Shown here one piece after another: positions 24,970 to 34,246 of a stretch of 54,036 bases of DNA (position 1 is its first letter; the number at the start of each line of letters is the position of its first letter). The stretch lies in the NCBI RefSeq assembly GCF_000725625.1, contig NZ_JOHS01000043.1, positions 1 through 54,036 on the forward strand, read 5' to 3'. The notes beneath the pieces were generated by a model. The model did no database searches. It was not told the origin of the DNA and saw nothing but the letters and a program-made list of their open reading frames with translations. This stretch comes from Streptomyces sp. NRRL F-6676 (GTDB lineage Bacteria > Actinomycetota > Actinomycetes > Streptomycetales > Streptomycetaceae). The position numbers and the translations under genes were made by a program.

Positions 24970-25443
24970 TCAGTCCTTGCTGTGGCTGAACAGCTTGAGT
25001 ACCGGGACGCCGACCTTGTGCCGCGCCCGGGACGCCCAGTCCCGGTGGAAGAACTCCTCCACGTAGTGCGGATCGGTCAGCACGATCACCTCGTCCGCGC
25101 CGACCTCGGCCACGAGCGCCTTGAGCGCGTCCAGGGGATGCGCCTCGATGAGTCTGCCGTCCGCCTCGCTGCCGGCCGCGTGCAGGGCGCGCAGGGAGAC
25201 GTCCAGCGCACGCCGGCCGGGGCCGAGCGCCTCGTCCCCCTCGGGCGTCTCCCCCTCCCGCGCGGCCTCGTCGAGCTCCCCGAGGGCGACGTCGTCCAGC
25301 GCGCGCAACAGGCGGTCCGCCTGATCCCCGCGAGGTTGCAGCAGAACGTGGAAGGAGACGGCCTCCTCACCGTGCAAGGTGGTCACGAACTCCACGTCGG
25401 CCGACGTCAGGGCCTTCTCAATCATCAACACACTCGAAAACAC
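24970..25443 (-). CDS. Conserved actinobacterial protein often labelled indole-3-glycerol-phosphate synthase
   Basis: A 157-residue protein beginning FSSVLMIEKALTSADVEFV and ending in DEVIVLTDPHYVEEFFHRDW plus a basic tail. The size and alpha/beta pattern recall universal-stress-protein folds. Databases often carry the name 'indole-3-glycerol phosphate synthase' for it, but it is far too short for a TrpC barrel and has none of its catalytic motifs, so I do not assign that function. It uses a GTG start 95 nt upstream of murC and on the same strand, so co-transcription is possible. Confidence 0.85.
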   Translation of the reverse strand: MFSSVLMIEKALTSADVEFVTTLHGEEAVSFHVLLQPRGDQADRLLRALDDVALGELDEAAREGETPEGDEALGPGRRALDVSLRALHAAGSEADGRLIEAHPLDALKALVAEVGADEVIVLTDPHYVEEFFHRDWASRARHKVGVPVLKLFSHSKD

Positions 25444-25537
25444 GCCGTCTGCCCCTCTTCTCCCTCGGCAACCCGGACCCGGGTTCCTACCATCCTGCCC
25501 CGCCTGCCCGGCGGAGGCAGGGGTAGACGCCTCTATG

Positions 25538-25599
25538 AGGGGCGCGGGACCGTACCGGATCCGCGGCTCCGCCGCGTGGGCGCGAGCAGCCGCGCCCCT
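25538..25599. terminator. Inverted repeat derived from the dispersed element
   Basis: AGGGGCGCGG (25538-25547) and CCGCGCCCCT (25590-25599) are perfect complements around a 42-nt GC-rich loop. The arms are the GC-rich part of the element at 49138-49180. They directly follow the RibD-like stop codon and probably terminate that gene. Confidence 0.65.
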
Positions 25600-26481
25600 T
25601 CACCCCCGCCGGTAGCTCGTGAAGAGGAACCCCTCCTCCTCCAGCACCGACGTCAGCCGGAACCGCTCCGGAACCGTCACCCCCGGCCCCCCGGCGATCC
25701 GCTGCGCATCCCCCGCCACCATCACCGGCGCCACCGTCAGACACAACTCGTCCAGCACCCCCCCCGCCACGAACTGCCCCAGCAACCGCGGCCCACCCTC
25801 CGTGAGCAGCCGCGTCCGCCCCCGCTCCCCCAGCGCCCGCACCGCCCGCACCGGATCCACCCCCATCCCGTCGCCCGCGACCACCACCCGCACCCCCGCC
25901 CGCTCCGCCTCCGCCACCCGCCCGGGATCCGCCGCCGCCCCTGTCAGGAGCAACGTCGGCACCAGCGGCGACGTGAACAAGGGCAGCGAGAAGTCCAGTT
26001 CGAGCCCCGCGCTGACCACCGCGATCGCCGGCGCGGGCCCCTGCCCGGCGGCCTCCCGCAGCGCCGCGGCCTCCGCCACCGCCCGGGCCGGCCGGTACCC
26101 CTCCTGCCGTACCGTCTCCGCGCCGACGACCACCACGTCCGCCAGCGCCCGCAGCATGCCGAAGATCCGCATGTCGGCCGCGCTGGAGATCGGCTTCGTC
26201 TGGCCCTCGTGCTGCGCGGCCCCGTCGAGCGTGGAGACCATGTTGGCCCGCAGCCACGGCCGGGGCTCCCCGCCCGCCGGCTCGGGATAGGCGTACGCGG
26301 CGGCGAGCTCGTCGAACGTCCACTCACGGTCGACGGCGCCGGAACGGACGCCGGCGGCACCGGCGGAACCGGCGGTATCCGAACGGGCATCTCCGGAACC
26401 GGCGGCGTCGGCGGGTCCGGAGCCGGCCCCCGTGCCGGAAGCTCCAGGTGTCGTGTCGGTCACAGGCAGCAGGCGTCGCAT
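25600..26481 (-). CDS. RibD C-terminal-domain reductase (pyrimidine reductase family)
   Basis: A 293-residue protein with the DHFR-like RibD reductase fold: RPWLRANMVSTLDGAA, ISSAADMRIFGMLRALADVV and LLTEGGPRLLGQFV. The N-terminal 55 residues are a low-complexity Gly/Ala/Ser/Thr stretch. Bona fide family members reduce 5-amino-6-ribosylaminopyrimidinone in riboflavin synthesis; with no other rib gene nearby, the substrate here is uncertain. The start is ATG 26481 (MRRLLPVTD), 37 bp from the divergent zapE start, so the promoters overlap. Confidence 0.9.
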   Translation of the reverse strand: MRRLLPVTDTTPGASGTGAGSGPADAAGSGDARSDTAGSAGAAGVRSGAVDREWTFDELAAAYAYPEPAGGEPRPWLRANMVSTLDGAAQHEGQTKPISSAADMRIFGMLRALADVVVVGAETVRQEGYRPARAVAEAAALREAAGQGPAPAIAVVSAGLELDFSLPLFTSPLVPTLLLTGAAADPGRVAEAERAGVRVVVAGDGMGVDPVRAVRALGERGRTRLLTEGGPRLLGQFVAGGVLDELCLTVAPVMVAGDAQRIAGGPGVTVPERFRLTSVLEEEGFLFTSYRRG

Positions 26482-26518
26482 GCGGTGCAGTCTGGCACGG
26501 CGCCTACCATGGGGAACC

Positions 26519-27631
26519 GTGCCCTCCTCCACCCCCGCCGCCGGACCAGTACCGATGGCCGACACGGCCCCGCTCTCGCTGTGCGCCCGCGAACCGCACG
26601 TCCCGGCCGACCGGCTGGTCGCCGAAATGGTGCCGCCGCCGCGCTTCGACTCGGTCCGCTTCGCCACGTACCTCCCGGACCCGAACCAGCCCAGCCAGAC
26701 CGAGGCGGTCCGCGTCCTGGAGGGCTTCGCCGCCGGGCTCGACGGCGGCGGCCCGGAGAGCGCCGGCAAGCGCTCGTTCCTCGGCTTCGGGAAGGGCTCC
26801 CGGAAGGCCAAGGCCCCGGCCGGCCCCCGCGGCGTCTACCTCGACGGCGGCTACGGCGTCGGCAAGACACACCTGCTGGCCTCCCTCTGGCACGCCACCC
26901 CCGCCGAGCCCGCCCGCAAGGCGTTCGGCACCTTCGTGGAGCTGACGAACCTGGTCGGCGCCCTCGGCTTCCAGCAGAGCGTGCGGACGCTTTCCGGGCA
27001 CCGGCTGCTCTGCATCGACGAATTCGAACTGGACGACCCCGGGGACACCGTCCTCGTCTCCACCCTGCTGGGCCGGCTGGTCGACGCCGGGGTCGCGCTC
27101 GCCGCCACGTCGAACACCCTGCCGGGCAAGCTCGGCGAGGGCCGGTTCGCCGCCGCCGACTTCCTGCGCGAGATACAGGGCCTGTCCGCCCACTTCCGCG
27201 CCCTGCGGATCGACGGTGAGGACTACCGCCACCGGGGCCTGCCCGAGGCACCGGCCCCGTTCAGCGACGCGCAGGTCACGAAGGCCGCGCACGCGGCCCC
27301 GGGCGCCTCGCTCGACGCCTTCCCCGCCCTCCTGGACCACCTCGCCCGGGTCCACCCCAGCCGCTACGGCGCGCTGACCGACGGGCTGCGGGCCGTCTGC
27401 CTCACCGATGTGCGCCCGGTGCCGGACCAGTCGACGGCGCTGCGGCTCGTCGTCCTCGCCGACCGGCTGTACGACCGTGAGGTGCCGGTACTGGCCTCGG
27501 GGCTGCCGTTCGACCGGCTGTTCAGCGAGGAGATGCTGAACGGCGGCTATCGCAAGAAGTACTTCCGCGCGATCTCCCGCCTCACGGCCCTGGCACGCGA
27601 CGCGAAGGGGCTCGTCGAGAACCCCAAGTAG
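26519..27631 (+). CDS. zapE: Cell division protein ZapE / AFG1-like ATPase
   Basis: A 370-residue AFG1-family AAA ATPase. It has Walker A GGYGVGKTHLL, Walker B LLCIDEFELDDP, sensor-like ALAATSNTLP, and the C-terminal FDRLFSEEMLNGGYRKKYFRA. In E. coli ZapE modulates the Z-ring; in mitochondria the homologue aids respiratory-complex quality control. The role in actinobacteria is unproven. The GTG at 26519 follows a -10-like TACCAT (26505-26510) by 8 nt with no Shine-Dalgarno, so a leaderless mRNA is likely. Confidence 0.93.
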   Translation: MPSSTPAAGPVPMADTAPLSLCAREPHVPADRLVAEMVPPPRFDSVRFATYLPDPNQPSQTEAVRVLEGFAAGLDGGGPESAGKRSFLGFGKGSRKAKAPAGPRGVYLDGGYGVGKTHLLASLWHATPAEPARKAFGTFVELTNLVGALGFQQSVRTLSGHRLLCIDEFELDDPGDTVLVSTLLGRLVDAGVALAATSNTLPGKLGEGRFAAADFLREIQGLSAHFRALRIDGEDYRHRGLPEAPAPFSDAQVTKAAHAAPGASLDAFPALLDHLARVHPSRYGALTDGLRAVCLTDVRPVPDQSTALRLVVLADRLYDREVPVLASGLPFDRLFSEEMLNGGYRKKYFRAISRLTALARDAKGLVENPK

Positions 27632-27699
27632 GGGAAGAGAGGCGAGTTCCAGTCATTCGACCTCGATTTTTGGGCTTCTCTTTACCCGAAACATGGAGT

Positions 27700-27726
27700 T
27701 AACCCGGCCTGCGGTCGGCCGGGTTA
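27700..27726. terminator. Hairpin downstream of zapE
   Basis: TAACCCGGCC (27700-27709) and GGCCGGGTTA (27717-27726) form a perfect 10-bp stem with a 7-nt loop. It lies 70 bp after the zapE stop in a locally AT-richer stretch and 54 bp before the next gene. Termination is the simplest reading; a role at the downstream promoter is possible. Confidence 0.65.
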
Positions 27727-27779
27727 GCGTGTGCCGAAGGGCGGCGGAGGGCACGCCCACGGTCGGGGGAGGGAGGCGC

Positions 27780-28217
27780 ATGGCACGAGGTACGACGGTC
27801 CGGTTGGCGTTCACGCTCCTCTCCGCCGTCCTGTTGGCCCTGCAACTCCTCGCCCCCACCGCGTCGTCGGCGTCCGCGCACGCCTCGCCCCTCTCGGGCC
27901 CCTCGCACCTGACGTCCTCCGGGACGGCACCCGCGTACGCCGGCGAACGCACCACCGCGCCGGACCGCCGGGCGGACACCGAAGAAGAGATCGCCACCGT
28001 CGGCGACACCGACTCCCCGACGAGCCGCACGGCACCGCTGCGCACCCGGGACCGGCACCGCACCACCGTGGACACCCCGCCGCACGCCCCCGCCCGGGCC
28101 CTGCTCGCGCACGGCGCGCCGGACCCGGCCCCAGCGGTCACGGCCTCCGGCTCGGTCCGGATGTCGAGATCCTCGACCACCCGCGCCCCCGCGGCACTTC
28201 AGGTGTTCCGCTGCTGA
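27780..28217 (+). CDS. Small secreted protein, function unknown
   Basis: A protein of 145 residues with a clear signal peptide (RLAFTLLSAVLLALQLLAP, then SASAHA as likely cleavage site). The mature part is hydrophilic, Thr/Pro/Arg/Asp-rich and probably disordered, ending LQVFRC with a C-terminal Cys as its only Cys. GGGAGG precedes the ATG at 27780. It sits 215 bp upstream of the carbonic anhydrase-SulP pair. No domain is recognised. Confidence 0.75.
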   Translation: MARGTTVRLAFTLLSAVLLALQLLAPTASSASAHASPLSGPSHLTSSGTAPAYAGERTTAPDRRADTEEEIATVGDTDSPTSRTAPLRTRDRHRTTVDTPPHAPARALLAHGAPDPAPAVTASGSVRMSRSSTTRAPAALQVFRC

Positions 28218-28431
28218 GCCGCCACTGACCCTCGTCGTCCCTCGCCCCTCCGCCCCGCGGACGGACGAGGCCGCGGCGACGGGGTCCGGTGCACGCGCGG
28301 ACCGCGGCCTTCCCCCACCTCACCACGCCACGTCGGCGGAGCGCGTCGACGTGGGTCGCTCCGCCGTGCCTCGACTGCCGAGTTCTCGTAGGCCAACGCG
28401 CCGGAACAGGCGCGCCAGGAGGAATGGACAC

Positions 28432-29010
28432 ATGCAGCCCCTCATCGATCACGCCCGTGCGTACGGTCGGCATCCGCGGGACCTCGCCCGGCTGGCCGAG
28501 GGCCAGTCGCCGCAGGTGCTCTTCATCACCTGCTCGGACTCGCGGGTCGTCCCCGCCCTGATCACCGGAGCCCGGCCCGGTGATCTCTTCGAACTGCGCA
28601 CCGCGGGCAACATCGTCCCGCCGTACGCCTCCGAACGCCCCACCGGCGAGGCGGCCACCATCGAGTACGCCGTGGAGGTCCTCGGCGTCACCGACGTCGT
28701 CGTGTGCGGCCACTCCCACTGCGGAGCGGTCGGCGCCCTGGTGCGCGGCGACGACCTGACCGGCGTGCCCGCCGTACGCGACTGGCTGGCACACACCACC
28801 CCCCGCCCCCGGGGCGGGGCCGAGGACCCGGCCGTCGCCGAGGGCGTGCAGAGCCATGTGCTCACCCAACTGCTGCGACTGCGCTCGTACCCGTGCCTGG
28901 AACAGCGGCTGGCCGACGGCCGGCTCACGCTGCACGCCTGGTACTACGAGGTGCACACCGGCGCCGTACTGGCGCACCGCGCGGGTACCGACACCTTCGA
29001 AGCCCTGTGA
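28432..29010 (+). CDS. Beta-class carbonic anhydrase
   Basis: A 192-residue beta-carbonic anhydrase interconverting CO2 and bicarbonate in the cytoplasm. The zinc ligands are in CSDSR (Cys, with the Asp-Arg dyad) and GHSHCGA (His and Cys), with LFELRTAGNIVPPY between them. AGGAGG lies 9 nt before the ATG at 28432. The stop overlaps the SulP transporter's GTG (GTGA), so the two are coupled and likely form a bicarbonate supply unit. Confidence 0.95.
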   Translation: MQPLIDHARAYGRHPRDLARLAEGQSPQVLFITCSDSRVVPALITGARPGDLFELRTAGNIVPPYASERPTGEAATIEYAVEVLGVTDVVVCGHSHCGAVGALVRGDDLTGVPAVRDWLAHTTPRPRGGAEDPAVAEGVQSHVLTQLLRLRSYPCLEQRLADGRLTLHAWYYEVHTGAVLAHRAGTDTFEAL

Positions 29011-30539
29011 GCGCCGGCATGGACGCGAGGGACACGACCGGTGCCGGCACCGGCACGAACGCTCCGGGCGCCGGGAAGCCGGCCCGGTTCCCGTATCTGA
29101 AGCAGGACTTCGCGGCCTCGCTCGTGGTCTTCCTGGTGGCGCTTCCGCTGTGCGTGGGCGTGGCCGTCGCCTCGGGCGTGCCCGCGGAACTGGGACTGGT
29201 CACCGGGATCGTCGGCGGGATCGTCACCGGGTTCCTGCGCGGCAGCAGCCTCCAGGTGTCCGGTCCGGCCGCCGGTCTGACCGTGCTGGTCTTCGAGGCC
29301 GTCCAGGAGTTCGGGCTGCCGGTGCTCGGGGCCGTCGTGCTCACCACCGGAGTGCTCCAGATACTGATGGGCGCGCTGCGGCTGGGCCGCTGGTTCCGGG
29401 CCATCTCGGTCTCCGTGGTCGAGGGCATGCTGGCCGGGATCGGGCTGGTGCTGATCGCCGGGCAGCTCTACTCGGTGGTGGGCGCCGAGGCCCCGGACTC
29501 CGGTACGGGGAAGATCGCCGGGCTGCCGGGGGCACTGTTCGACACCCTCGGGGACGACCGGGCGACGGCCTCGCTGGCCCTGGGCGCGGGCACCCTCGCG
29601 GTCCTGACGCTGTGGAAGCGGCTGCCGGCGAAGGCGCGTACGGTGCCCGGCCCGCTCGCCGCGGTCGGTCTCGCCACGGTCGTCGCGTCCGCGTTCGGTC
29701 TCCCGGTGGCCACCGTCGAGGTGAAGGGCCTGCTCGGCTCGGTCCAGCCGCCCCCGGTGGACGCCTTCGGCGAGCTGGCGGGACTCGGACTGCTGGGCAC
29801 GGTCGTCGCGTTCACGCTGATCGCGTCCGCCGAATCGCTGTTCAGCGCGGCGGCCGTGGACCGGCTGCACGACGGCCCGCGCACCCGGTACGACCAGGAG
29901 CTGATGGCCCAGGGCGTCGGCAACACGGTGTGCGGGGCGCTCGGCGCGCTGCCGATGACCGCGGTGATCGTACGCAGCGCGACGAACGTGCAGGCGGGCG
30001 CGCGGACCAAGGCGTCGCGGGTCCTGCACGGCGTCTGGCTGCTGCTGTTCGCGGCGCTGCTGCCGGGCGTCCTCGCGTACATCCCGATCCCGGCGCTGGC
30101 GGCCGTCCTGGTCCATGCCGGGGCCAAGCTGATTCCGGTACGGCAGCTGGTGGCGCTGTGGCGCGGCCAGCGGGGCGAGGCGCTGATACTGGCCGTCACC
30201 GCGGTGTCGATCGTCATGGTCGGCATGTTCGAGGGCGTGCTCATCGGGCTGGCCCTGGCCGTGGTGAAGACCGCCTGGGAGGCGTCCCACCTGCGGCTGG
30301 AGATCGTCGACAAGGGGGCGGGACCGGTGCGGGCGCACCTGCACGGGAACGCGACGTTCCTCCGGCTGCCGCGCATCCTGGACGCCCTGGAGGCGTTGCC
30401 GGCGGACCGGCCGGTGGAGCTGGACCTCTCCGGGCTGCACCATCTCGACCATGCCTGCCGTACCGCCCTGGACGCCTGGGCCGAGCGGCACGGGGGCGTG
30501 GGGGTGGAGGCGGTACGGGTGACCGAACCGGCGGTCTGA
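29007..30539 (+). CDS. SulP-family anion (probably bicarbonate) transporter with STAS domain
   Basis: About 510 residues with roughly 12 membrane helices. LKQDFAASLVVFLVALPLCVGVA begins the transport domain (quoted in part). The family signature is SLQVSGPAAGLTVLVF and the inner core is AVDRLHDGPRTRYDQELMAQG. The C-terminal about 90 residues are a STAS domain (VELDLSGLHHLDHAC). SulP proteins carry sulfate, bicarbonate or other anions; coupling to a carbonic anhydrase argues for bicarbonate, as in BicA. The GTG start at 29007 overlaps the upstream stop; ATG 29019 is an alternative. Confidence 0.92.
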   Translation: MSAGMDARDTTGAGTGTNAPGAGKPARFPYLKQDFAASLVVFLVALPLCVGVAVASGVPAELGLVTGIVGGIVTGFLRGSSLQVSGPAAGLTVLVFEAVQEFGLPVLGAVVLTTGVLQILMGALRLGRWFRAISVSVVEGMLAGIGLVLIAGQLYSVVGAEAPDSGTGKIAGLPGALFDTLGDDRATASLALGAGTLAVLTLWKRLPAKARTVPGPLAAVGLATVVASAFGLPVATVEVKGLLGSVQPPPVDAFGELAGLGLLGTVVAFTLIASAESLFSAAAVDRLHDGPRTRYDQELMAQGVGNTVCGALGALPMTAVIVRSATNVQAGARTKASRVLHGVWLLLFAALLPGVLAYIPIPALAAVLVHAGAKLIPVRQLVALWRGQRGEALILAVTAVSIVMVGMFEGVLIGLALAVVKTAWEASHLRLEIVDKGAGPVRAHLHGNATFLRLPRILDALEALPADRPVELDLSGLHHLDHACRTALDAWAERHGGVGVEAVRVTEPAV

Positions 30540-30713
30540 GGGGGCGGGGAAGGGGCTGGGGTCCGGGGCGGGACAAGGAGGCGCTGCCCCGGCCCCCGTC
30601 CCCCGTCCCGTCCCCCGTCCCGACGTCCGTCCGACGGGTGATGTCGGGGCCCTTCCCGGCGACAGACCCGGATGACGGCCGTTCCGTCACGTTCATCCGC
30701 TTATCTTCATGCG

Positions 30714-31586
30714 GTGATCCCTCTCGTACGCCGGCTCACCGCCGCCTGTGTGCTGGGGGCCGCGCTCGCCGCCTGCGCGTCCCCCGGCACACCGGACAGC
30801 ATCCGTCCCCCGTCCCGTCCCCCGACGCACTCCTCGCACCCCCCGGCGACCGCGGCCTCCCCGACGCCCACCCTCGCCCCTGGTCCGGCCGGGCGGACCC
30901 CCGTCTTCGCGCACGGTCCCCGGAACGGCGAGGAGAAGGCCGTCGCCCTCACCTTCGACGCCGACATGACCGCCGACGAGGGGCCGCGTGCCGCCGCCGG
31001 GGAGCATTTCGACAACCCGCGGCTGATCGACACCCTGCGCACGCTGAAGGTCCCGGCGACCGTGTTCATGACGGGGCGGTGGGCCGAGGAGTACCCGGAC
31101 GAGGCGAAGGCCATCGGCCGGGACCCGCTCTTCGAGATCGCCAACCACTCCTACAGCCACTACGCCTTCACCGGCGACTGCTACGGACTGCCGACGCTGG
31201 ACGGCGACACGGACCGGATGCGCGAGGACGTCGAGCGGGCGTTCACCGCGATCCGCGCGGCCGGTGTGCCCCACCCGATGCCGTACTTCCGTTTCCCCGG
31301 TGGCTGCCACGACCGGCGGTCGCTGCGCGCGATCAGTGCGCTCGGGGTCACGGCGGTGCAGTGGGACGTGGTCGGCGGGGACGCCTTCGCGACGGACGCC
31401 GACGCCGTGGCGCGGCAGGTGCTCGACGGCGTCCGCCCCGGTTCCGTGGTCGTCCTGCACTGCACCCGCAGCGCCGCCCCGGCCACCGAGCGGGCGGTGC
31501 GGAAGGTCGTCCCGGAACTGCGTGCGCGCGGCTACCGGTTCGTCCGGGTCTCGGAGCTCATCGGCGCCTCGACGGGGCGGCACTGA
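30714..31586 (+). CDS. Polysaccharide deacetylase (NodB) lipoprotein
   Basis: About 290 residues: a lipobox (LAAC) after a short signal, a Pro/Ser/Thr linker, then a NodB carbohydrate-esterase domain. Motif 1 reads LTFDADMT (second Asp displaced compared with the usual TFDDG), motif 2 is HSYSH (the metal HxxxH), motif 3 RFPGGCH, and a late segment reads SVVVLHCTRS. It probably removes N-acetyl groups from cell-wall glycans outside the membrane. GTG 30714 lies 6 nt after a -10-like TATCTT (30702-30707) and is probably leaderless. Confidence 0.9.
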   Translation: MIPLVRRLTAACVLGAALAACASPGTPDSIRPPSRPPTHSSHPPATAASPTPTLAPGPAGRTPVFAHGPRNGEEKAVALTFDADMTADEGPRAAAGEHFDNPRLIDTLRTLKVPATVFMTGRWAEEYPDEAKAIGRDPLFEIANHSYSHYAFTGDCYGLPTLDGDTDRMREDVERAFTAIRAAGVPHPMPYFRFPGGCHDRRSLRAISALGVTAVQWDVVGGDAFATDADAVARQVLDGVRPGSVVVLHCTRSAAPATERAVRKVVPELRARGYRFVRVSELIGASTGRH

Positions 31587-31638
31587 GCCGGACCCGCGCC
31601 GGACCACGACTGTCGGTGGGCGGCTCTACGCTGGAGTC

Positions 31639-31890
31639 ATGGTGGAGAAGACAGGGGAAGCGCGGCGGACACGGGAGCCGCGGGAGCCGGCGGAGTCCGC
31701 GGCGGACACGGACGGCTACTGCGCGCCCGCCGGGGCCACGGCGGAGGCGGAGCCGAAGGCCGACGGGCCGCCGTACGCCGAGTGCGTGCTGTGCCGGGAG
31801 CCGACGGAGTACCCGGAGTCCCGGAAGGGGATGACCCTCTGCCCCGTCTGCGAATGGCAGGAGGCCCAGCGGACCGCCTGCTCGGGCTGA
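31639..31890 (+). CDS. Small zinc-ribbon protein, function unknown
   Basis: An 83-residue protein with a disordered acidic N-terminus and a C-terminal zinc ribbon: [17 protein letters not shown] followed by LCPVCEW. The two CxxC knuckles are 17 residues apart. The ATG at 31639 is 6 nt after a -10-like TACGCT (31627-31632), so the mRNA is probably leaderless. Possibly a nucleic-acid-binding or accessory protein; nothing in the context fixes its role. Confidence 0.78.
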   Translation: MVEKTGEARRTREPREPAESAADTDGYCAPAGATAEAEPKADGPPYAECVLCREPTEYPESRKGMTLCPVCEWQEAQRTACSG

Positions 31891-31928
31891 CCGGACGGCC
31901 GTGATCGCGCCCCTGGCAGACTGGGGCT

Positions 31929-32720
31929 GTGACGACCGACCCGATCCCCGACACCGCCGCCTCCCCGGGAAGCGCCGCCCCGCCCGCCCGGGCCGAGGTG
32001 CCGCCGCCGTCCGCGAGCGAGCAGGACAGCCCCTTCCGTACCGAGCCGACCGCCCGCGACACCGCACGGCAGTTCGTACTGCCGCTGGTCGTCCGCATCC
32101 AGCGGGCCGCCCCGCCGGCCCGTACGGACGCGTTGGAGACGGCCGCCCGGGCGGTGCTGGTGATGCTGAGCGACGAGCGGTCGCTCGGCGACGGGCCCTG
32201 GGCGCAGGCGGTGCGGGACTGGCAGGACGCCCGCATCCGCAAGGTGGTGCGGCGGGCGCGCGGCGCGGAGTGGCGGCGGGCCGAGGCGCTCGACGGCGTC
32301 ACGGTCACCGGCGGCGCCGCCGAGGTACGGGTCTTCCCTCCCGTACCGCTGGACGGCTGGCCCAAGGACCTGGCCCGGCTACAGGTCTCCGGCACCGACC
32401 TCGACGACCCGGAGCCGCCGCCCGCCGCCGGGGCCGGCCTGCCCGTGCTGTGGCTCAACCCCGGGTTGGAGATGTCGGCGGGCAAGGCCATGGCCCAGGC
32501 GGGTCATGGCGCGCAACTGGCCTGGTGGGAGCTGTCCGACGCCCAGCGCGCCGACTGGCGGGCGGCCGGTTTCCCGCTGGCGGTGCGTACGGCGCCGGCG
32601 CCCCGGTGGGCGGAACTGACCGCCTCCGGGCTGCCGTTGGTGCGGGACGCGGGGTTCACGGAGATCGCGCCCGGCTCGGCCACGGTGGTCGCGGAGCACC
32701 CGGCGCTGCGGCGGGGCTGA
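31929..32720 (+). CDS. PTH2-like peptidyl-tRNA hydrolase family protein
   Basis: 263 residues. The C-terminal half matches the PTH2 fold: [20 protein letters not shown] (the GK..Q..H active-site helix), a middle [13 protein letters not shown] strand region and [21 protein letters not shown] (the D and PGS motifs). The N-terminal about 150 residues are an actinobacterial extension with no family match that I recognise. Classical PTH2 releases peptides from stalled peptidyl-tRNA; whether this divergent form is active is unknown. The GTG start is 6 nt after CAGACT (31917-31922), so it is probably leaderless. Confidence 0.82.
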   Translation: MTTDPIPDTAASPGSAAPPARAEVPPPSASEQDSPFRTEPTARDTARQFVLPLVVRIQRAAPPARTDALETAARAVLVMLSDERSLGDGPWAQAVRDWQDARIRKVVRRARGAEWRRAEALDGVTVTGGAAEVRVFPPVPLDGWPKDLARLQVSGTDLDDPEPPPAAGAGLPVLWLNPGLEMSAGKAMAQAGHGAQLAWWELSDAQRADWRAAGFPLAVRTAPAPRWAELTASGLPLVRDAGFTEIAPGSATVVAEHPALRRG

Positions 32721-32839
32721 GCGGGCGGGGCCCGAGGGGCCGGGCAACCTCAAATGTTGCTCTGAAGGGTGCTCGTGGGCGGTTCGGCCGGGCCCTCCCG
32801 GGCGATGACACCGTCACCTACGGGAGGAGGGGGCCGGGG

Positions 32840-34132
32840 ATGGAGCGGTTGGGGACGGGGATCGGCTGGCGGCCGGAGATCGCGGAGGCCGTGGAGCGGA
32901 TGCCGGGCATCGACTGGGTCGAGGCCGTCGCGGAGAACCTCTGCCCCGGCCATCTGCCCGACTCGCTGCTGCGGCTGCGCGAGCGCGGGGTGACCGTCGT
33001 GCCGCACGGCGTCTCCCTCGGTCTCGGCGGCGCCGACCGGCCCGACGAGGCCCGGCTGACCGCCCTCGCCGAGCGTGCCGAGGCGCTGGGCTCGCCGCTG
33101 GTCACCGAGCACATCGCGTTCGTCCGCGCGGGCGGCCCCGGCACCGGTTCCGCGCGGCTGGAGGCGGGCCATCTGCTGCCGGTGCCGCGCACCCGGGACG
33201 CGCTGGACGTGCTGTGCGCGAACGTACGGATCGCGCAGGCCGCGCTGCCGGTGCCGCTCGCGGTGGAGAACATCGCCGCGCTGCTGGCCTGGCCCGGCGA
33301 GGAGATGACGGAGGGCCAGTTCCTGTACGACCTCGTCGACCGCACGGGGGTGCGGCTGCTGATCGACGTGGCCAATCTGCACACCAATCACGTCAACCGG
33401 GGCGAGGATCCGGCGCGGGCGCTCGACGAACTGCCGGTCGAGGCGATCGCGTACGTGCATGTGGCGGGCGGCTACGAGCGGGACGGTGTCTGGCACGACA
33501 GCCATGCGCACCCGGTGCCCGCGCGGGTCCTCGACATCCTGGCCGACCTCGCGGCGCGGGTGCGGCCGCCGGGGGTGCTGCTGGAGCGGGACGAGGACTT
33601 TCCGTCGGGGGCGGAGCTGGAGGGGGAACTGCGGGCGATCGGGGAGGCGGTGGAGAGGGGGGCGAGGACGACTGCCGTCACCGCGGCCCCTGCTGCCGGC
33701 CGCCTCTCCGGCGCCGGTCCCGCCACCGCGTCCGACGCCGCCCGGGAGCGGGTCGGGCGTGCGGAGACCGCGCTGCTGGCCGCGCTCGTCGCGGGGGCGG
33801 CGGTGCCGGAGGGGTTCGACGCGGTCCGGGTCGGGGTGCAGGCGCGGGCCTTGGCGGCGAAGCGGGCGGGGGTGGTGGCGAAGGTGGCACCGGAGCTGCC
33901 GGAGATTCTGGGGGAGGGGTACCGGGCGGCGTTCCTGGCGTATGCGGAGCTGCGGCCGATGGACGGGGGGTACCGGCGGGACGCGCTGGACTTCGCGGAG
34001 CATGTGCTGGACGGCGGCGGGGCGGTGGGCGCACGGGCGCGCCGCCGGTTGCGTCGCTGGTGGCTGGAGCGCGCGGGCCCCACCCCGCCGGCCCGCCTCA
34101 CCCGCGCGGCCCGCCGCCTCCTCGCCCACTGA
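32840..34132 (+). CDS. DUF692 multinuclear-iron enzyme with C-terminal partner-like extension
   Basis: 430 residues. The N-terminal about 275 form a DUF692 TIM barrel with the full set of likely metal ligands: [11 protein letters not shown] (His56), TEHIAF (Glu90, His91), VENIA (Glu143), [11 protein letters not shown] (Asp176, Asn179, His181, His184), HVAGG (His207), DSHAHPV (Asp220, His222, His224) and LLERDED. This family includes MbnB and TglH, iron oxygenases that modify peptide cysteines in RiPP pathways together with a separate partner protein. Residues about 285-430 are an extra helical region with a [20 protein letters not shown] segment that faintly resembles DUF2063-type partners, so this may be an enzyme-partner fusion. 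No precursor peptide is evident nearby. GGGAGGAGG precedes the ATG. A TIGR04222 membrane protein follows. Confidence 0.88.
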   Translation: MERLGTGIGWRPEIAEAVERMPGIDWVEAVAENLCPGHLPDSLLRLRERGVTVVPHGVSLGLGGADRPDEARLTALAERAEALGSPLVTEHIAFVRAGGPGTGSARLEAGHLLPVPRTRDALDVLCANVRIAQAALPVPLAVENIAALLAWPGEEMTEGQFLYDLVDRTGVRLLIDVANLHTNHVNRGEDPARALDELPVEAIAYVHVAGGYERDGVWHDSHAHPVPARVLDILADLAARVRPPGVLLERDEDFPSGAELEGELRAIGEAVERGARTTAVTAAPAAGRLSGAGPATASDAARERVGRAETALLAALVAGAAVPEGFDAVRVGVQARALAAKRAGVVAKVAPELPEILGEGYRAAFLAYAELRPMDGGYRRDALDFAEHVLDGGGAVGARARRRLRRWWLERAGPTPPARLTRAARRLLAH

Positions 34133-34246
34133 CGTCATGTCGTCCCCGTCTGCGGAACCACCCGCGGAAGCCCCCGCACCGCCCGTGCCGTCCGCATCGT
34201 GAGAACCCCATGGCGGTGACCGGCCGGTTGGTCTTGGATCAACGCC

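Noticed and set aside
24970..25443. Function as indole-3-glycerol-phosphate synthase
   Set aside because: At 157 residues it is too short for a TrpC barrel and has none of its active-site motifs; the common name looks like an inherited annotation error.
34137..34202. 21-codon frame (MSSPSAEPPAEAPAPP...) between the DUF692 and TIGR04222 genes as a RiPP precursor
   Set aside because: It has no Cys, no ribosome-binding site and plain Pro/Ala-rich composition typical of random high-GC frames.
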